The notes beneath the pieces are model-generated. The model was not told the DNA's origin, ran no database searches, and saw nothing but the letters and a program-made list of their open reading frames with translations. DNA of 64,000 bases from Trifolium pratense (taxonomy: Eukaryota; Streptophyta; Magnoliopsida; Fabales; Fabaceae): the NCBI RefSeq assembly GCF_020283565.1, contig NC_060062.1:52412439-52476438 (forward strand), written 5' to 3'. Position 1 is the first letter of the stretch; every line of letters begins with the position of its first letter. Positions 22,462 through 33,863 of the stretch are shown here, piece by piece. Both the position numbers and the translations under genes were made by a program.

Positions 22462-23532
22462 ACTCCATTTCTGGGAAACTTTCCATGTACATAGGTGCTA
22501 TGCAAGGACTTGGTTCCATAACAAGGAAGGGAGCCTTTGGAATAATACCTGAAATAATTGCATGGACTTATAAATTGAATTGGACTCAGAACAAAATTAT
22601 ATGTAGACTACTTAACTATGATAAACAAATAAAAGTTTTTTTTTGACAAACAAACAAACAAATAAAAGTTTATTGTCAGCATTATCAAAGATAAGATACT
22701 CTTAAGCATCATGAAGACTTCTTTTTTGAATTTCAAGGATGAGCAAAAGACATGTTGACAAGGTCCTAGTAGGATCATAAGATATTAATCTATATCTTTA
22801 ACAAGGTACATGTAACATATATGCTCTAGTTTGAGGGAAGTCTTTATAGTAATTGTAGATATTATTGATTCATTCCCTTTAATCTTTGTTATCAAACTAC
22901 AGTTTCAATAGATATTCCTAGGACGTCCATTAAGGTTTAGAAATTTAGACACCTACGGCCATTGCATATACATAAATTTGTACAATTATCTGTAAGTTTA
23001 TATCTGATAGTGGATAAGCGAGTGAGTTGAATTTATAATATTTGGTCAACTTTGTGATTGAACTAGCCAATGAATATGAAATACATAAACATATATTTTT
23101 TAAATGAGATATCAAGAGTAAAATTGGAATAAATATATAAGATATAAGTTTATATGCCGTTTGAAATAGCATATAAAAAATATAAGTAAGAAAGAAAAAA
23201 AAAAACAAAAAAAAAAAACTATAAGCTTGCTATCCTTATAAATTATTCCTTTATGAGATAATAAAAAATAGTTACTTTGCCAAAAAAAAAAAAAGTTACA
23301 ATACATCATTAAAATACAAGTTATATACGAAATAGACAAATAAAACATCGCTAGCGATCTGTAAACCATGCTATCAAGATAAGAATAACAAATCAAATTA
23401 AAAATAGATCGTAATCCTCAAAATAAAAGCAATTAAATCAACAAAACTAATGATAAATATGAAAAGAGAATATATATTATTTTCATATATAATTATTAAA
23501 TTGAAATAAGAATATTTTTTTTGTATGCTTAC
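22462..23532. other. AT-rich stretch between foldback and first exon, copy 1
   Basis: No ORF of substance. On the minus strand an acceptor-like ttatttcag precedes GTATTATTCCAAAGGC at about 22553, so this could be an intron between the exon at 23533-23689 and exon-like sequence of the foldback. The same arrangement recurs in copies 2 and 3. Confidence 0.35.
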
Positions 23533-23689
23533 CCTCTTGCTCACATCTAATCAAAGAAATTACGGTTGTTGAAGATGTATTTTGATATGTCATCATAGAA
23601 AGAGTAAAGATATAAGATAACGGTAATTGTTTCCGTTTGACAAAGACCGGAGCAATAGTCCATAAACCCGGTTTTGCTTCCTCCCTCAT
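23533..23689 (-). CDS. Putative first exon of unrecognised gene family, copy c
   Basis: Open from ATG at 23689 for 52 codons (MREEAKPGLWTIAPVFVKRK, NTSSTTVISLIRCEQEG) to a GTAAGCAT donor. The minus-strand TATA-like TTATAAATA (23775-23783) is about 90 bases upstream. Copies d and e differ by a few substitutions and one fewer Met codon. Family and downstream exons are not known. Confidence 0.4.
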
Positions 23690-23774
23690 GGATCTAGAGA
23701 GTCGGGGGAGGGGAAGAAAGATGAATAGTTAGGGGATGCGCCGCTACTCGTATTATCAAACAGATCTAGCAACA

Positions 23775-23783
23775 TATTTATAA
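23775..23783 (-). promoter_or_regulatory. TATA box of exon copy c
   Basis: Minus-strand TTATAAATA, conserved in all copies of the block at equivalent distance from the ATG. Confidence 0.45.
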
Positions 23784-24019
23784 TGAGTAAAAGCTATTGG
23801 TATTAGGGTTAAAATTCCACTTTTTTATCGTAAAATAAATAAATAAATAAAATTATAGTTGATAAAGTTATATTTAATTGATTTCTCCATAATAAAATTA
23901 TTTTTATTTTTTAAGAACTAACTGCATAATATTTTTGACAAAAAAACTAAATGCATAATAGCATAAAAGGAAATAGTACTATTAATTAAATGGGCATCCC
24001 AACCATGTTACCTCCCTAG

Positions 24020-24575
24020 TAGGGTGGGAACAGTCCTGGCCAGGCCTTGATAGGCCTGAGCCTGGCCTACGATTTTTCTTTAGGCCTGAGCCTGGCCTAC
24101 GACCTATCAAATGTTATTTATTTTGGGCTGGCCTGAGCCTTTTTAAAGTCTGGCCTGACCTTGTAGCCTATTTAAAAGTCTGTGTTACATAAATGTCTCT
24201 ATATAGTCTTTTTAAATAGGCTAAACAGGCCTTAAAAGCCTATTTCACATTTAAATTTTTATAATTTCTTCAACATTAAGAAAAAGCTAATAAAATGATT
24301 AGCACAATAATTAAAAGTTAATAAAATAACAAATATGATTAAATAATAATATAGTTTTTCTTTGGAAAAAATATAAATAATAATAATTAAATATAAACAG
24401 TCCGGCCTATTAGGCTTTCTAGGCTTTTTTAGAAGCATGGGTCTGGTCTATTTATGTAAACAGGCTTTTTTCAAAGCCTAAGTCTGGCATTTTTAATAAA
24501 CAGGCCAGGTCAGGTCAGGCTTACACAGGCCAAGCCGAAGGCGCCTGTAGGTTGTCTGACCTATTCTAAACCCTA
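24020..24575. mobile_element. hAT MITE rich in GGCCTG motifs, unit copy 1
   Basis: Ends TAGGGTGGGAACAG and complement TAGGGTTTAGAATAGG, flanked by the 8-bp duplication CTCCCTAG (24012-24019, 24576-24583). Subterminal AGGCCTGAGCCTGGCC repeats; interior AT-rich, no coding. The same element with the same duplication lies in unit copies 2 and 3, so it inserted before amplification. Confidence 0.85.
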
Positions 24576-24906
24576 CTCCCTAGTGGGCCTTAATCATATG
24601 CTAAGTGCACATATATATATATATATTAATTAAAAAGAAGAAAAATATATATATACAAAGGAACATAACCTTGCCCAAAATAAGAAATAAACATAAAATA
24701 AAATTGGCTTAAATATAGAGACCATTTATAAGAAATATAAAAATTTAAAAGAAACATTTGTTGGGTGTTGATATTTTTCTTTGGTAAATCAAAGGTATTC
24801 TCAGCTTGTAACTGTAGAAATTAATTTCTTCAAAGATAACCGAAATTCATTTGAGGAATTGACCTCTCCACACAAGTGTTTTTTCCATATACATCGATCA
24901 GGGGTC

Positions 24907-25405
24907 CAGAGGAGGCTCGCATACATGTGCGAGGTGTGCGACGGCATAGAGCCTCAAAATTTTGAGGGCCTCAACTCAAAATTTTGAGGTCCTATAATAT
25001 TACTTATATATTATTTATACCTATAAAATATCAGATGTATATTAATAGATTAATTTTTAGGCCCTAAAATAATAGTTATATATTTTTAATGTTCATAAAT
25101 ATCATGAGTATCAATATATTAGTTATCTATACTCGTAAATATAGTTCTAGTCCATTTTACTCTTTGCATAAAATTTAATCTTAGATTATGATATTCCTTT
25201 TTGACGTTATATTCAAAGATAATTATTTTGTATTTCTTGTTCCATTTAATTTAATGTAAGATTTAATATTGATAATTTATATGTTTACAAAAATGTTTTT
25301 TTTTATATTATATGCAATTTAAATCGATAATTTTTTTAATTTTTTTTATTAAGGGGCCACTTTTATATTTTGCACAGAGCCTCCTAAAACTCGGAGACGC
25401 CCCTG
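24907..25405. mobile_element. hAT MITE private to unit copy 1
   Basis: Flanked by the 8-bp duplication CAGGGGTC (24899-24906, 25406-25413). Copies 2 and 3 have a single CAGGGGTC here. Ends CAGAGGAGGCTC and complement CAGGGGCGTCTC are imperfect inverted repeats. 499 bp, AT-rich, no coding. Confidence 0.88.
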
Positions 25406-26220
25406 CAGGGGTCAAACTACGAATTAAATAGTTAAATGGCCCAGATATCCACCTATGTCACACTATATTGTTGAATGTTGATACTTAATTAATGGAAAAT
25501 TCACTTAAAAATAATTAAATATATAAAAGTAATTAACATGAATTGTATGTAATTGGATGTTGGATATCATACCTAATAATAAGGATGTGGATCGGGTCCA
25601 TTCAAGACCTATTGTAGTCAAAGGGATCACAATTGTTCGATCTTGATCGAGCGTTCAAGATTTTAAAGTCAAAATATTTATGTTTAAGAAAACCGAAAAT
25701 ATATTAAAAGTTGAGCCACCTAACATTGATCGACCGGTTGAGAGCTGCTAATAACATTTATAATTATAAGAGTTGTATTTAATACATGACAACTGAGTAA
25801 TGACAATTATGAACCTTTTAAAAATTTAACTTAAAATAAATACAAATTTATGAATTAAGAATCAAACAAAACAGTCAGTACATTCTAGGAATGTTCCTGT
25901 TAGTAGTAAGTATAAGGAAAAATGTTGATATGTGTGTAAAGTGATTTCACAAATAAAAGTATAAGAAAAGAGAGAATCAACACACAAAGACTTATTTGGG
26001 TTCACCCTTAAAATCAGGCTATATCAAAAAATTTAGTGAGTTTTTTCACTAAAATCTTTGATATACAATCAATCTCAATAAAATTTTCTTCTTCTATGAT
26101 CTTAATTTATATCAATACAATCTTGTATTATCAAGTCTCGGCAGCAGGCTAATCACTTCAGTCACACCTGACTTTTCAAGGCACATTCAATCAATCGTTA
26201 CAGAATGCTTTGAGCAAATC
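25406..26220. other. AT-rich tail of unit copy 1
   Basis: No gene or element ends seen. Collinear with 31896-32703 and with 40350-40437 plus 41764-42478. Confidence 0.6.
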
Positions 26221-26270
26221 TCCACTTTTCTAAGCAATGTGGGACTTAACACCTCACACTTGTCACAACA
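26221..26270 (-). repeat. TRIM LTR remnant at start of unit copy 2
   Basis: Last 50 bases of the TRIM LTR (ctaagcaatgtgggacttaa, ending CACAACA), joined to RNase H sequence exactly as at 21571/21572. Confidence 0.85.
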
Positions 26271-26591
26271 AGCGCAACAAGGTTGGTATTGCAATGTATA
26301 TAGGTGATGACGTTTCGTGCTTGCCAAGATCTAATGGATAGCTCCTTGCATTGATGTCGAATTGGGTGAAGCTTTGGGTCTACCTAGTGCTCTCTAATGG
26401 GTTAATGACCTTAATCTTCATAATATGGAATTTGAAATGGATTCTAAAGAGTGATGGATTGTCTCTATAGCGATATCGTGAACGTCTTTGAGTTAGGTGC
26501 TATAATTAATGATTGTAGATGTATTTTAGCTACTGATCTTGTGAGCTCTTATGTTAGGTTCATTAGGAGACAAGCAAATGAGGTTGCTGAT
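26271..26591 (+). pseudogene. RNase H domain remnant, copy 1
   Basis: Same sequence as 21572-21880 with an extra deletion ('gatgacgtttcg' for 'gatgatcaaggtcgttttg') and the same stop and frameshift. It runs on to GCAAATGAGGTTGCTGAT, where the solo LTR enters. The domain end resumes at 28062 (SLARVAPLLAS). Confidence 0.8.
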
Positions 26592-28056
26592 TGGGTGCAG
26601 TATGGCAAGTGGACCGGTCTGTCGTCGAGTAATAATTCACACTCTAGTGTTTAGAATGAGTTCGTATCCACAGGGATCGTGCCAAGGCGACTAGTTTCGT
26701 TTAGGAATTAAGATAGTTTTGATTTCCCTTTGTTTGTTTGAAAAAAGGTTTTGAGACAGAAGTTAGATAATATAAGATTAAAGATAAAAGAAAGAGTTCA
26801 GGATGATCAAAGTAGGTTAAGTGCTTTCGAATTCCTCCCCTATTTCTGCTCGGTAACTTGCGCTATATCTGCTTACTTTATTATCTGGTAGATTAATTTC
26901 TATTAAGATAAGTTCAGTGTTACCATTCCTTACCTCTATAGCAATTGACTAAGTGAAATCAACCGCTGGTAGGTTTCCCCCTTGTTTTTATAGTATCTCT
27001 ATCCTTAAGTTCAACGTTTAACAAATATGTTTTTATAGTATCTTTACCCTCGAGTTCAATGTTTAACAAGTTGTCACGTGTTCTCCTACCTTGTTTGATT
27101 AACTTAAATCATGAAGAATTTAATTATGTGCTAATCTTAATCATGAACCTAACCTCAGATACTGAATTTAATGGTCTCATGTTGATTGGTTATATTATCT
27201 CTTTAGTTCGGAGTCTCAGATGTGTCACGGGACATCGACTCTAGTTACTAACAAAATATGTGGTCATTCATATATGAAAGTGTATAAATAAGCAGAGACA
27301 ATAACAGATAATAACTAAATTGTAATTGTATATAGACTTGTTCGAACCAAATTACATGCATGAACGTTCATAAGGGAGTTCATCTACTCGACCTAACCCA
27401 AAGGGACTTAGCTACTATTAAGCATATTGAACAATAAAGAAAACATGCATAAAAATAACCTTGATTCCTTGCAGATGAAGTTTCGTCTCCCGATGGTGGG
27501 GCAGAGTCTCCTTCCCTTGAGTCCTTAGCCCTCCTTTGCTCCTCCTCCTTTGCTGCTTAGAGGCTTATAGCTCTCTAAACTTCTGAATGAATAATAGTGG
27601 ATGAAGGAGGCTCTATTTAAAGTTTTTCAGTTGGGTGTGGGCTTTTTCTGTGCATCCATCGCACCCATCGTGGCCACGATGGAGTGTATTTTCGCCTCAT
27701 CGTGGCCACGATGAATCCTATCGTGGTGCGATGGAAGATCTTCTCAGGATTTTCTGCGTATTTTTCAAGTCATCATCGTGCCACGATGACAAGCCATTGT
27801 GTCACGATAGAAAAGATTTTCTGCAGATTTTCTTCAATTAAATCGCCTTCTCATCGCGCCACGCCGAGACTCATCGTGGGTACGATGGTTGCGCTACCTT
27901 ATTACATTTTTGCCTTTTTTTGCTGCTTTTTCCACTTTTCTTGCTTCTAGGTCTTGTAACTTCACTTTTCCCGGTATTTGCTTGCTTTTGGGTTTCAATT
28001 ACTATTAAAACTACTCTAATTTACTACTAAAAACATCATATAATTGGCTATCATCA
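26592..28056 (-). mobile_element. Solo LTR, 1465 bp, in RNase H remnant
   Basis: TG...CA ends (minus-strand start TGATGATAGCC) with target duplications CTGAT (26587-26591, 28057-28061). No internal region, primer site or coding. Contains a GC-rich island of CATCGTGGCCACGATG-like motifs (about 27650-27890). Shared with unit copy 3, so older than amplification. Strand is inferred from similarity of ends to other LTRs. Confidence 0.85.
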
Positions 28057-28061
28057 CTGAT

Positions 28062-28150
28062 TCTCTTGCTAGAGTGGCCCCATTATTAGCTAGTTTTTCA
28101 TATTTTTATCGATATTCCAACATGTATTCAATCTATTATTATTAATGAAA
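28062..28150 (+). pseudogene. RNase H domain C-terminal remnant
   Basis: Resumes after the target duplication: tctcttgctagagtggcccc encodes SLARVAPLLASF and runs to 'attaatgaaatac', the usual end of this RNase H family. Confidence 0.65.
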
Positions 28151-28269
28151 TACATTAATTTTTTACTGTAAAAAAAAGTACATATAGTACTATACCTACA
28201 ATTCGATAATAAGTACAAGGACTACTAAACCCAAAAATAAAAGGAAGGCTGAAAAACAAACAACCACAT

Positions 28270-28600
28270 TTATAAAATGGTGGCTCTATCTTACTAGAAC
28301 GCAACCTATCGGGTAAGTACATCATTCATAGTAGCTACAAGATTAAACCTTTTTTTTTGTACCCACTTCCATGAAGTCCTTTTAATCCCATCAATAATAT
28401 CTTCTTGTACCGGCACTTTAGAAGAAAACACATAATTGTTCCTTGCTTTCCAAAATGAGCCACACCACTGCAAGCCAAATACTTAGAAGTCCCTTCCTTT
28501 CCTTTCCGGTTACCATTTGAAAAGCAAGAAGATTACAAACATAGCGAAAAGATCTCCAAGGGACGCTGGTGTTAGCCAATTATAATGACTTTTGAGGGAT
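28270..28600 (-). pseudogene. LINE ORF2 C-terminal remnant, minus strand
   Basis: Minus-strand sequence reads FWKARNNYVFSSKVPVQED then GIKRTSWKWV, typical of the end of plant non-LTR retrotransposon ORF2. It faces the plus-strand RNase H remnant tail to tail. It is shorter than the counterpart in unit copy 3 because about 190 bp are deleted at 28576. Confidence 0.7.
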
Positions 28601-28990
28601 CATAGCATTTTCACAATTTGCCTAATGTTGATATCTAATGCAGACTCAAAGAGGTTGGAGGGAATAGCGAACATGATTAGAATCTATAGATTGAGTTAAC
28701 CGTGAACATACCTCCAATTGAGTTATGACACTTCCGTCGTCATTATCTGTCGTCAAATGGACTTGGTTTAGCACCCCGGCTAAGTTTTAAACAAGCTCCC
28801 CTTCCCACACAAAAATAGGTTTGAAAATGTGTTTATAGACATTACTTCCTTATTTTCCATGATATTGGTGTTTGAGATTGTTCATATTGCAGGACAAACA
28901 AAGGAACATAGACTTGTATCCGAGCTAGAAGTCAATGCACCAATACCAGATATATTCATGAAAATTTCTACCATAATCTTAAATTTTTAC

Positions 28991-29493
28991 CACCTATGTA
29001 CATGGAAAGTTTCCCATAAATGGAGTTCAAAAAAATCCAATGACTGATCAACATGCATCACCTATTGCACCTGTGGCACATGAAAAGATTTCAACAAATG
29101 GAGTTCAGAAAAATCTAATGACCGAGGAACAAGCTTCACCATCAAAAGGTGAGAATTTATCTCCATCTTTTATGTATTCCCTATACATTCAAACAAAGCA
29201 TACATACACAGAAACAAATGAGTACCTCAAATTCAGCCTCGCAGTTATCCATTTTGAGGTACTCATTTGTTTCGGTGTATGTATGTTTTGTTTGAATGTA
29301 TAGGAATTGCAGAAAATATGGAGAGAAATTCTTACTTTTTGATGGTGAAGCCTATTCATCAGTCATTGGATTTTTCTGAACTCCATTTCTTGAAATCTTT
29401 TCATGTGCCACAGGTGCAATAGTTGATGCATGTTGATCAGTCACTGGATTTTTTTGAACTCCATTTCTGGGAAACTTTCCATGTACATAGGTG
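28991..29493. ncRNA. Long foldback, copy 2
   Basis: Left arm 28991-29225 (CACCTATGTACATGGAAAG...) and right arm 29255-29493 (...CTTTCCATGTACATAGGTG) are inverted copies of about 235 bp separated by only about 30 bases. The left arm encodes VHGKFPINGVQKNPMTDQ and STNGVQKNLMTEEQASPSK; the right arm on the minus strand encodes the paralogous words with a stop. A transcript from either strand would fold into a long double-stranded RNA. Confidence 0.45.
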
Positions 29494-30522
29494 CTATGCA
29501 AGGACTTGGTTCCATAACAAGGAAGGGAGCCTTTGGAATAATACCTGAAATAATTGCATGGACTTAGAAATTGAATTGGACTCAGAACAAAATTATATGT
29601 AGACTACTTAACTATGATAAACAAATAAAAGTTTTTTTTTTGACAAACAAACAAATAAAAGTTTATTGTCAGCATTATCAAAGATAAGATACTCTTAAGC
29701 ATCATGAAGACTTCTTTTTTGAATTTCAAGGATGAGCAAAAGACATGTTGACAAGGTCCTAGTAGGATCATAAGATATTATATATCTTTAACAAGGTACA
29801 TGTAACATATATGCTCTAGTTTGAGGGAAGTCTTTATAGTAATTGTAGATATTATTGATTATTGATTCATTCCCTTTAATCTTTGTTATCAAACTACAGT
29901 TCAATAGATATTCCTAGGACGTCCATTAAGGTTTAGAAATTTAGACACCTACGGCCATTGCATATACATAAATTTGTACAATTATCTGTAAGTTTATATC
30001 TGATAGTGGATAAGCGAGTGAGTTGAATTTATAATATTTGGTCAACTTTGCGATTGAACTAGCCAATGAATATGAAATACATAAACATATATTTTTTAAA
30101 TGACATATCAAGAGTAAAATTGGAAAAAATATATAAGATATAAGTTCATATGCTGTTTGAAATAGCTTATAAAAAATATAAGTAAGAAAGAAAAAAAACA
30201 AAAAAAAAAAACTATAAGCTTGCTATCCTTATAAATTATTCCTTTATGAGATAATAAAAAATAGTTACTTTGTCAAAAAAAAAGTTACAATACATCATTA
30301 AAATACAAGTTATATACGAAATAGACAAATAAAACATCGCTAGCGATCTGTATACCATACTATCAAGATAAGAATAACAAATCAAATTAAAAATAGATTG
30401 TAATCCTCAAAATAAAAGCAATTAAATCAACAAAACTAATGATAAATATGAAAAAAGAATATATATTATTTTCATATATAATTATTAAATTGAAATAAGA
30501 ATATGTTTTTTTGTATGCTTAC
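29494..30522. other. AT-rich stretch between foldback and first exon, copy 2
   Basis: Collinear with 22498-23532. No ORF of substance. Confidence 0.5.
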
Positions 30523-30676
30523 CCTCTTGCTCACATTTAATCAAAGAAATTACGGTTGTTGAAGATGTATTCTGATATGTCATAGAAAGAGTAAAGATAT
30601 AAAATAACGGTAATTGTTTCCGTTTGACAAAGACCGGAGCAATAGTCCCTAAACCTGATTTTGCTTTCTCCCTCAT
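30523..30676 (-). CDS. Putative first exon of unrecognised gene family, copy d
   Basis: Same as copy c with small changes (MREKAKSGLGTIAPVFVKRK, ending IKCEQEG). ATG at 30676, GTAAGCAT donor, TATA-like sequence about 90 bases upstream on the minus strand. Confidence 0.4.
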
Positions 30677-31007
30677 GGATCTAGAGAGTCGGGGTAGGGG
30701 AAGAAAGATGAATAGTTAGGGGATGCGGCGCTACTCGTATTATCAAACAGATCTAGCAACATATTTATAATGAGTAAAAGCTATTGGTATTAGGGTTAAG
30801 ATTCCACTTTTTTATCGTAAAATAAATAAATAAATAAAATTATAGTTGATAAAGTTATATTTAATTGATTTCTCCAAAATAAAATTATTTTTATTTTTTA
30901 AGAACTAATTGCATAATATTTTTGACAAAAAAACTAAATGCATGATAGCATAAAAAGGAAATAGTACTATTAATTAAATGGGCATCCCAACCATGTTACC
31001 TCCCTAG

Positions 31008-31577
31008 TAGGGTTGGGAACAGGCCAGGCCAGGCCTTGATAGGCCTGAGCCTGGCCTACAATTTTTCTTCAAGCATGAGCCTGGTCTACGGCCTATCAAA
31101 TGTTATTTATTTTGGGCTGGCTTGAGCCTTTTTAAAGTCTGGCCTAGCCTTGTAGCCTATTTAAAAGTCTGTGTTACATAAATGTCTCTATATAGTCTTT
31201 TTAAATAGGCTAAACCGGCCTTAAAAGCCTATTTCACATTTAAATTTTTATAATTTTTTCAACATTAAGAAAAAGCTAATAAAATGATTAGCACAATAAT
31301 TAAAAGTTAATAAAATAACAAATATGATTAAATAATAATATAATTTTTCTTTGGAAAAAAATATAAATAATAATATTATATAAATAATAATAATTAAATA
31401 TAAACAGTCCAGCCTATTAGGCTTTCTAGGCTTTTTTAGAAGCATGAGCCTGACCTATTTATGTAAACAGACTTTTTTCAAAGCCTAAGTCTAGCATTTT
31501 TAATAAACAGGCCAGCTCAGGCTTACACAGGTCAGGCCGAAAGCGCCTGTAGGTTGTCTGGCCTATTCTCAACCCTA
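31008..31577. mobile_element. hAT MITE rich in GGCCTG motifs, unit copy 2
   Basis: Same element as 24020-24575, same CTCCCTAG duplication (31000-31007, 31578-31585). Ends TAGGGTTGGGAACAGG and complement TAGGGTTGAGAATAGG. Confidence 0.88.
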
Positions 31578-32703
31578 CTCCCTAGTGGGCCTTAATCATA
31601 TGCTAAGTGCACATATATATATTAATTAAAAAGACGAAAAAAATATATATACAAAGGGAACATAACCTTGCCCAAAATAAGAAATAAACATAAAATAAAA
31701 TTGGCTTAAATATAGAGACCATTTATAAGAAATATAAAAATTTAAAAGAAACATTCATTGGATGTTGATATTTTTCTTTGGTAAATCAAAGGTATTCTCA
31801 GCTTGTAACTGTAGAAATTAATTTCTTCAAAGATAACCGAAATTCATTTGATGAATTGACCTCTCCACACAAGTGTTTTTTCCATATACATCGATCAGGG
31901 GTCAAACTACAAACTAAATAGTTAAATGACCCAGATATCCACCTATGTCACACTATATTGTTGAATGTTGATACTTAATTAATGGCAAATTCACAATAAT
32001 TAAATATATAAAAGTAATTAACATGAATTGTATGTAATTGGATGTTGGATATCATACCTAATAATAAGGATGTGGATCGGGTCCATTCAAGACGTATTGT
32101 AGTCAAAGGGATCACAATAGTTCAATCTTGATCGAGCGTTCAAGATTTTAAAGTCAAAATATTTATGTTGAAGAAAACCGAAAATATATTAAAAGCTGAG
32201 CCACCTAACATTGATCGACCGGTTGAGAGCTGCTAATAACATTTATAATTATAAGAATTGTATTTAATACATGACAATTGAGTAATGACAATTATGAACC
32301 TTTTAAAAATTTAACTTAAAACAAATACAAATTTATGAATTAAGAATCAAACAAAACAGTCAGTACATTCTAGGAATGTTCCTGTTAGTAGTAAGTATAA
32401 GGAAAAATGCTGATATGTGTGTAAAGTGATTTCACAAATAAAAGTATAAGAAAAGAGAGAATCAACACACAAAGACTTATTTGGGTTCACCCTTAAAATC
32501 AGGCTATATCAAAAAATTTAGTGAGTTTTTTCACTAAAATCTTTGATATACAACCAATCTCAATAAAATTTTCTTCTTCTATGATCTTAATTTATATCAA
32601 TACAATCTTGTATTATCAAGCCTCGGCAGCAGGCTAATCACTTCAGTCACACCTGACTTTTCAAGGCACATTCAATCAATCGTTACAGAATGCTTAGAGC
32701 AAA
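31578..32703. other. AT-rich tail of unit copy 2
   Basis: No gene. Holds the single CAGGGGTC (31894-31901) that is the empty site for the 24907-25405 MITE and the TTAAT empty site for the copy 3 solo LTR. Confidence 0.65.
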
Positions 32704-32755
32704 TCTCCACTTTTCTAAGCAATGTGAGAATTAACACCTCACACTTGTCACAACA
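32704..32755 (-). repeat. TRIM LTR remnant at start of unit copy 3
   Basis: Same junction as 26221-26270. Confidence 0.85.
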
Positions 32756-33076
32756 AGCGCAACAAGGTTGGTATTGCAATGTATATAGGTGATAACGTTT
32801 CGTGCTTGCCAAGATCTAATGGATAGCTCCTTGCATTGATGTCGAATTGGGTGAAGCTTTGGGTATACCTAGTGCTCTCTAATGGGTTAATGACCTTCAT
32901 CTTCATAATATGGAATTTGAAATGGATTCTAAAGAGTGATGGATTGTCTCTATAGCGATATCGTGAACGTCTTTGAGTTAGGTGCTATAATTCATGATTG
33001 TAGATGTATTTTAGCTACTGATCTTGTGAGCTCTTATGTTAGGTTCATTAGGAGACAAACAAATGAGGTTGCTGAT
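32756..33076 (+). pseudogene. RNase H domain remnant, copy 2
   Basis: Near identical to 26271-26591, with the same inactivating changes; interrupted at 33077 by the same solo LTR and resuming at 36586. Confidence 0.8.
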
Positions 33077-33863
33077 TGACTGCAGTATGGCAAGTGGACC
33101 AGTCTGTCGTCGAGTAATAATTCACACTCTAGTGTTTAGAATGAGTTCGTAGGAATTAAGATAGTTTTGTTTTCGCTTTGTTTGTTTGAACAAAGGTTTT
33201 GAGACAGAAGTTAGATAATATAAGATTAAAGATAAAAGAAAGAGTTCAGGATGATCAAAGTAGGTTAAGTGCTTTCGAATTCCTCCCCTATTTCTGCTCG
33301 GTAACTGGCGCTATATCTGCTTACTTTATTATCTAGTAGATTAATTTCTATTAAGATAAGTTTAGTGTTACCATTCCTTACCTCTATAGCAATTGACTAA
33401 GTGAAATCAACCGCTGGTAGGTTTCCCCCTTGTTTTTATAGTATCTCTATCCTTAAGTTCAACGTTTAACAAATATGTTTTTATAGTATCTTTACCCTCG
33501 AGTTCAATGTTTAACAAGTTGTCACGTGTTCTCCTACCTTGTTTGATTAACTTAAATCATGAAGAATTTAATTATGTGCTAATCTTAATCATGAACCTAA
33601 CCTCAGATACTGAATTTAATGGTCTCATGTTGGTTGATTATATTATCTCTTTAGTTCGGAGTCTCAGATGTGTCACGGGATCCACTTCGACTCTAGTTAC
33701 TAACAAAATATGTGGTCATTCATATATGAAAGTGTATAAATAAGCAGAGACAATAACATATAATAACTAAATAGTAATTGTATATAGTCTTGTTCGAACC
33801 AAATTACATGCCTGAACGTTCATAAGGGAGTTCATCTACTCGACCTAACCTAAAGGGACTTAG